A DNA stretch of 19,214 nt from JADZAI01 sp964390465 (GTDB lineage Bacteria > Pseudomonadota > Alphaproteobacteria > Micropepsales > Micropepsaceae), in assembly GCA_964390465.1 (NCBI GenBank), contig CAYMIJ010000029.1, forward strand, positions 1 to 19,214, written 5' to 3'. The position numbers were made by a program, and so were the translations under genes. This document shows positions 17,127-19,214 of the stretch, piece by piece. Each line of letters begins with the position of its first letter. Position 1 is the stretch's first letter. The notes beneath the pieces are model-generated. The model was given only the letters and a program-made list of their open reading frames with translations. It had not been told where the DNA came from and made no database searches.

Positions 17127-17807
17127 ATGATTCACTTTGATAAAGTTTCAAAAGTATATACAGACAACTCTGTTGCTCTAGACGAAGTGTCTTTTTCTAT
17201 AGAGCCAAAGGAGTTCGTTTCTATTGTTGGTCACTCGGGTGCTGGTAAAACAACACTGCTTAAAATGTTTTTGGGTGAAGAAATGCCTTCAAAAGGCAAG
17301 GTTTATTTTGAGTCAACTGATATATCTAAACTCAAAAAAAATCAGATAAATGATTTTAGGCGCAAGATCGGAGTCGTTTTCCAAGATTTTAGACTTCTTC
17401 CTCACAAAAATGTATATGAGAATATTGCCTTTGCTATGGAAGCCGCTGGAAAGACAGATGAAGAAATAGAGGCTGATGTGCCACATGTTTTAAGTCTTGT
17501 TGATCTTGAAAAAAAGATATGGAACTTTCCTCACGAGCTCTCTGGAGGCGAGAAGCAACGAGTGTCTATAGCAAGAGCGATAGTTAACCAGCCAGACGTT
17601 GTGATAGCGGATGAACCTACAGGAAACCTTGACCCACTAAATACCTATGACATCGTTCAGATTTTGAAGAAGATAAATGATCTTGGGACAACAGTTATTC
17701 TAACCACTCACAATAAGGGAGTAATAGATTCATTAAAGAAGAGGGTTATTACCATGGAAAATGGTAGAATAATTCGTGATGATAAAGAGGGTAAATATGT
17801 AATATAA
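17127..17807 (+). CDS. ftsE: Cell division ATP-binding protein FtsE
   Basis: ATPase of the FtsEX ABC complex at the division septum. With FtsX it couples ATP hydrolysis to control of peptidoglycan hydrolases rather than transport. The product has 226 residues, normal for the family. Walker A is GHSGAGKTT (35-43), the Q-loop glutamine is about 86 (VVFQDFRLLP), the ABC signature is LSGGEKQR (138-145), Walker B is VVIADEP (158-164) with catalytic E163, and the switch histidine is H195 (LTTHN). All key residues are intact. ftsX follows 7 nt after the stop, so the two are almost certainly co-transcribed. The ATG is chosen because the MIHFDKVSKVY start matches the family N-terminus. Confidence 0.97.
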   Translation: MIHFDKVSKVYTDNSVALDEVSFSIEPKEFVSIVGHSGAGKTTLLKMFLGEEMPSKGKVYFESTDISKLKKNQINDFRRKIGVVFQDFRLLPHKNVYENIAFAMEAAGKTDEEIEADVPHVLSLVDLEKKIWNFPHELSGGEKQRVSIARAIVNQPDVVIADEPTGNLDPLNTYDIVQILKKINDLGTTVILTTHNKGVIDSLKKRVITMENGRIIRDDKEGKYVI

Positions 17808-17814
17808 AAACGAT

Positions 17815-18744
17815 ATGTTTTGGATAAAAGTAAAAAGAGTAATACGTGCAGGATTCTTTAGTTTTTGGAGAAACGCTTTTGTTTCGCTGTCTTCTGTTTT
17901 GGTAATGGTTGTTACTCTTTTTGTTATTGGAACAACTATGTTCTGTGGAGTAGTCCTCAGATCCACACTAGATCAAATCAAAGACAAAGTTGATATAAAT
18001 GTTTATTTTGTAACTGGCGCCAACGAAAATGACATTCTGGCGATGAAGAAAAAGCTGGAACAGCTTCCAGAGGTTAAAACTCCAGTATCATATGTTTCAA
18101 GAGAGGATGCGCTAGCTGCGTTTAAAAAACGACACGAAACTGATGAGTTTACACTTCAAGCTCTAGATGAGTTGGGCGAGAATCCTCTGGGTGCAGCTCT
18201 TAACATTAAGGCGAAAGATCCTTCACAATACGAAAGTATAGCTCAGTTTTTGCAGGGCAAAAATGCACTTTCACAAGATGGAGAAACTATTATAGATAAA
18301 GTTAACTTTTATCAAAACAAAGATGCAATCGACCGGCTAACAAAAATTATAAATTCAGCTAATAGCCTTGGTTTCGCATTGACTATAGTGCTGATATTCA
18401 TATCAGTATTAATCACTTTTAACACACTTCGTCTGGTTATTTTCATGTCAAAAGACGAGATATCTGTTATGAGACTTGTAGGGGCATCAAACAGATACAT
18501 AAAAGGCCCATTTTTTGTTGCTGGAGCCCTGTATGGTTTTGTATCAGCAATTATTACTTTGATTCTTTTTTATCCACTTACTCTGTGGCTGGGTAGTACG
18601 ACCGAAAGTTTCTTTGTCGGATTTAATGTATTCCATTATTATGCTAGCAACTTTGGTGAGTTCTTCCTCATTTTGATTTGTTCAGGTATTGCAATTGGTT
18701 CCGTCTCCAGCTATCTCGCGGTTCGCAAGTATCTCAAATCCTAG
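17815..18744 (+). CDS. ftsX: Cell division protein FtsX
   Basis: Membrane subunit of FtsEX. The product has 309 residues. It has a cytoplasmic N-terminus (about 1-20), TM1 (22-48), a large extracellular domain (about 50-175, PVSYVSREDALAAF), TM2 (184-206), TM3 (232-257) and TM4 (281-303). The cytoplasmic loop between TM2 and TM3 has DEISVMRLVGASNRYIKGPF, the conserved FtsX-type coupling segment. The extracellular domain would recruit a peptidoglycan hydrolase, but none is encoded next to it here. It starts 7 nt after ftsE with no Shine-Dalgarno sequence (AAAAACGAT before the ATG). Adjacency to ftsE makes the assignment firm. Confidence 0.95.
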   Translation: MFWIKVKRVIRAGFFSFWRNAFVSLSSVLVMVVTLFVIGTTMFCGVVLRSTLDQIKDKVDINVYFVTGANENDILAMKKKLEQLPEVKTPVSYVSREDALAAFKKRHETDEFTLQALDELGENPLGAALNIKAKDPSQYESIAQFLQGKNALSQDGETIIDKVNFYQNKDAIDRLTKIINSANSLGFALTIVLIFISVLITFNTLRLVIFMSKDEISVMRLVGASNRYIKGPFFVAGALYGFVSAIITLILFYPLTLWLGSTTESFFVGFNVFHYYASNFGEFFLILICSGIAIGSVSSYLAVRKYLKS

Positions 18745-18746
18745 TT

Positions 18747-18760
18747 TATAAAAATAAAAT
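18747..18760 (+). promoter_or_regulatory. Possible pyrG promoter -10 region (weak)
   Basis: Two AT-rich candidates, TATAAA (18747-18752) and TAAAAT (18755-18760), lie in the 36-nt ftsX-pyrG spacer. Either would give a leader of roughly 13-22 nt, unlike the near-zero leaders predicted for the other genes. No clear Shine-Dalgarno sequence or terminator is visible, so read-through from ftsX is equally possible. Confidence 0.25.
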
Positions 18761-18780
18761 GTAATAACCAGAGATACAGA

Positions 18781-19214
18781 ATGAAAAAAGGAAAACAGCA
18801 CAAGTATATTTTCGTCATCGGTGGAGTAATGTCAGGAGTCGGAAAAGGTATAGCATCGTCTTCAATCGGAAAGATCCTTCAGAGTAAAGGTTTCAAGGTC
18901 AACCCAGTAAAGGTTGACCCTTATTTAAATGTGGATGCTGGAAATATGAATCCCACTGAACACGGTGAAGTGTTCGTCCTAGACTCTGGCCTTGAGACAG
19001 ATCAGGATATGGGCAACTATGAGCGCTTTCTGGAGATGGATCTCATCTCAGACGATTATATGACCTCTGGGATGGTTTATAAACACGTGATAGAGAAAGA
19101 AAGAAACCTCGGCTATAGAGGTAAATGTGTAGAGGCCATTCCTCACATAACAGAGGAGATTGTTAGGCGTTGGAAGAAAGCAGCAGAGCATCATGAGTCA
19201 GATATATCACTTAT
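18781..19214 (+). CDS. pyrG: CTP synthase, N-terminal 144 residues (3' partial)
   Basis: Makes CTP from UTP, ATP and glutamine-derived ammonia, the last step of de novo cytidine nucleotide synthesis in the cytoplasm. Only the start of the synthetase domain is in the window. The P-loop GGVMSGVGKG is at 14-23. Conserved family landmarks are KVDPYLNVDAGNMNP, EHGEVFV, ETDQDMGNYERF (containing a metal-binding aspartate), VIEKERN and IPHITEEI. The usual glutamine before HGEVFV is glutamate here, a mild divergence. The glutaminase domain with its catalytic cysteine lies beyond the window, so completeness cannot be judged. The ATG start fits the family N-terminus (KYIFVIGG). Confidence 0.95.
   Translation, partial: MKKGKQHKYIFVIGGVMSGVGKGIASSSIGKILQSKGFKVNPVKVDPYLNVDAGNMNPTEHGEVFVLDSGLETDQDMGNYERFLEMDLISDDYMTSGMVYKHVIEKERNLGYRGKCVEAIPHITEEIVRRWKKAAEHHESDISL

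Noticed and set aside
14153..18744. UGA recoding to glycine, as in some CPR lineages
   Set aside because: No in-frame UGA occurs in any gene, all genes end in TAA or TAG, and an apparently functional RF2 is encoded. The window gives no support for recoding, although the absence of TGA stops in six genes is too few to interpret.

Overview
The window looks like a metagenome-derived scaffold from a Patescibacteria/CPR bacterium, most likely a Parcubacteria-type lineage. This is inferred from four things: a CPR-style cohesin/dockerin surface gene set, very tight gene packing, start codons without Shine-Dalgarno sequences that sit a few bases after TATAAT boxes, and a shortened release factor 2. 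The genetic code appears standard: every gene reads through to TAA or TAG, and RF2 is present. All genes are on the + strand.

Positions 1-14136 hold one giant gene whose 5' end lies outside the window. Three 100-N gaps split it into four reading frames. Each gap is flanked by an exact 55-bp duplicate, so the gaps are unmerged contig overlaps rather than missing sequence. Removing 100 N plus 55 bp at each gap restores one frame of 13,671 nt (4,556 visible residues). The protein has about 47 GLUG-like glycine-rich repeats (to about 9408), then 14 fibronectin type III domains with a cysteine-bearing beta domain before the last one, a polyglycine linker, and a C-terminal dockerin with two calcium loops.

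Positions 14153-16151 hold two overlapping genes for membrane-anchored, cohesin-like proteins, which are paralogues of each other. One is a short anchor. The other has a cohesin, an extracellular stalk, a membrane helix and a charged cytoplasmic tail. Together with the dockerin on the giant protein, they suggest a cell-surface display system in which a huge filamentous adhesin docks non-covalently onto membrane cohesins. A strong intrinsic terminator closes this cluster.

Positions 16189-19214 carry housekeeping genes: prfB (RF2, with a reduced domain 1), ftsE and ftsX (the divisome ABC system), and the first 144 codons of pyrG (CTP synthase, cut by the window end). prfB-ftsE-ftsX is a widespread bacterial gene order. 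No RNA genes, CRISPR arrays or mobile elements were seen, and no gene-free stretch exceeds about 45 bp apart from the N gaps.
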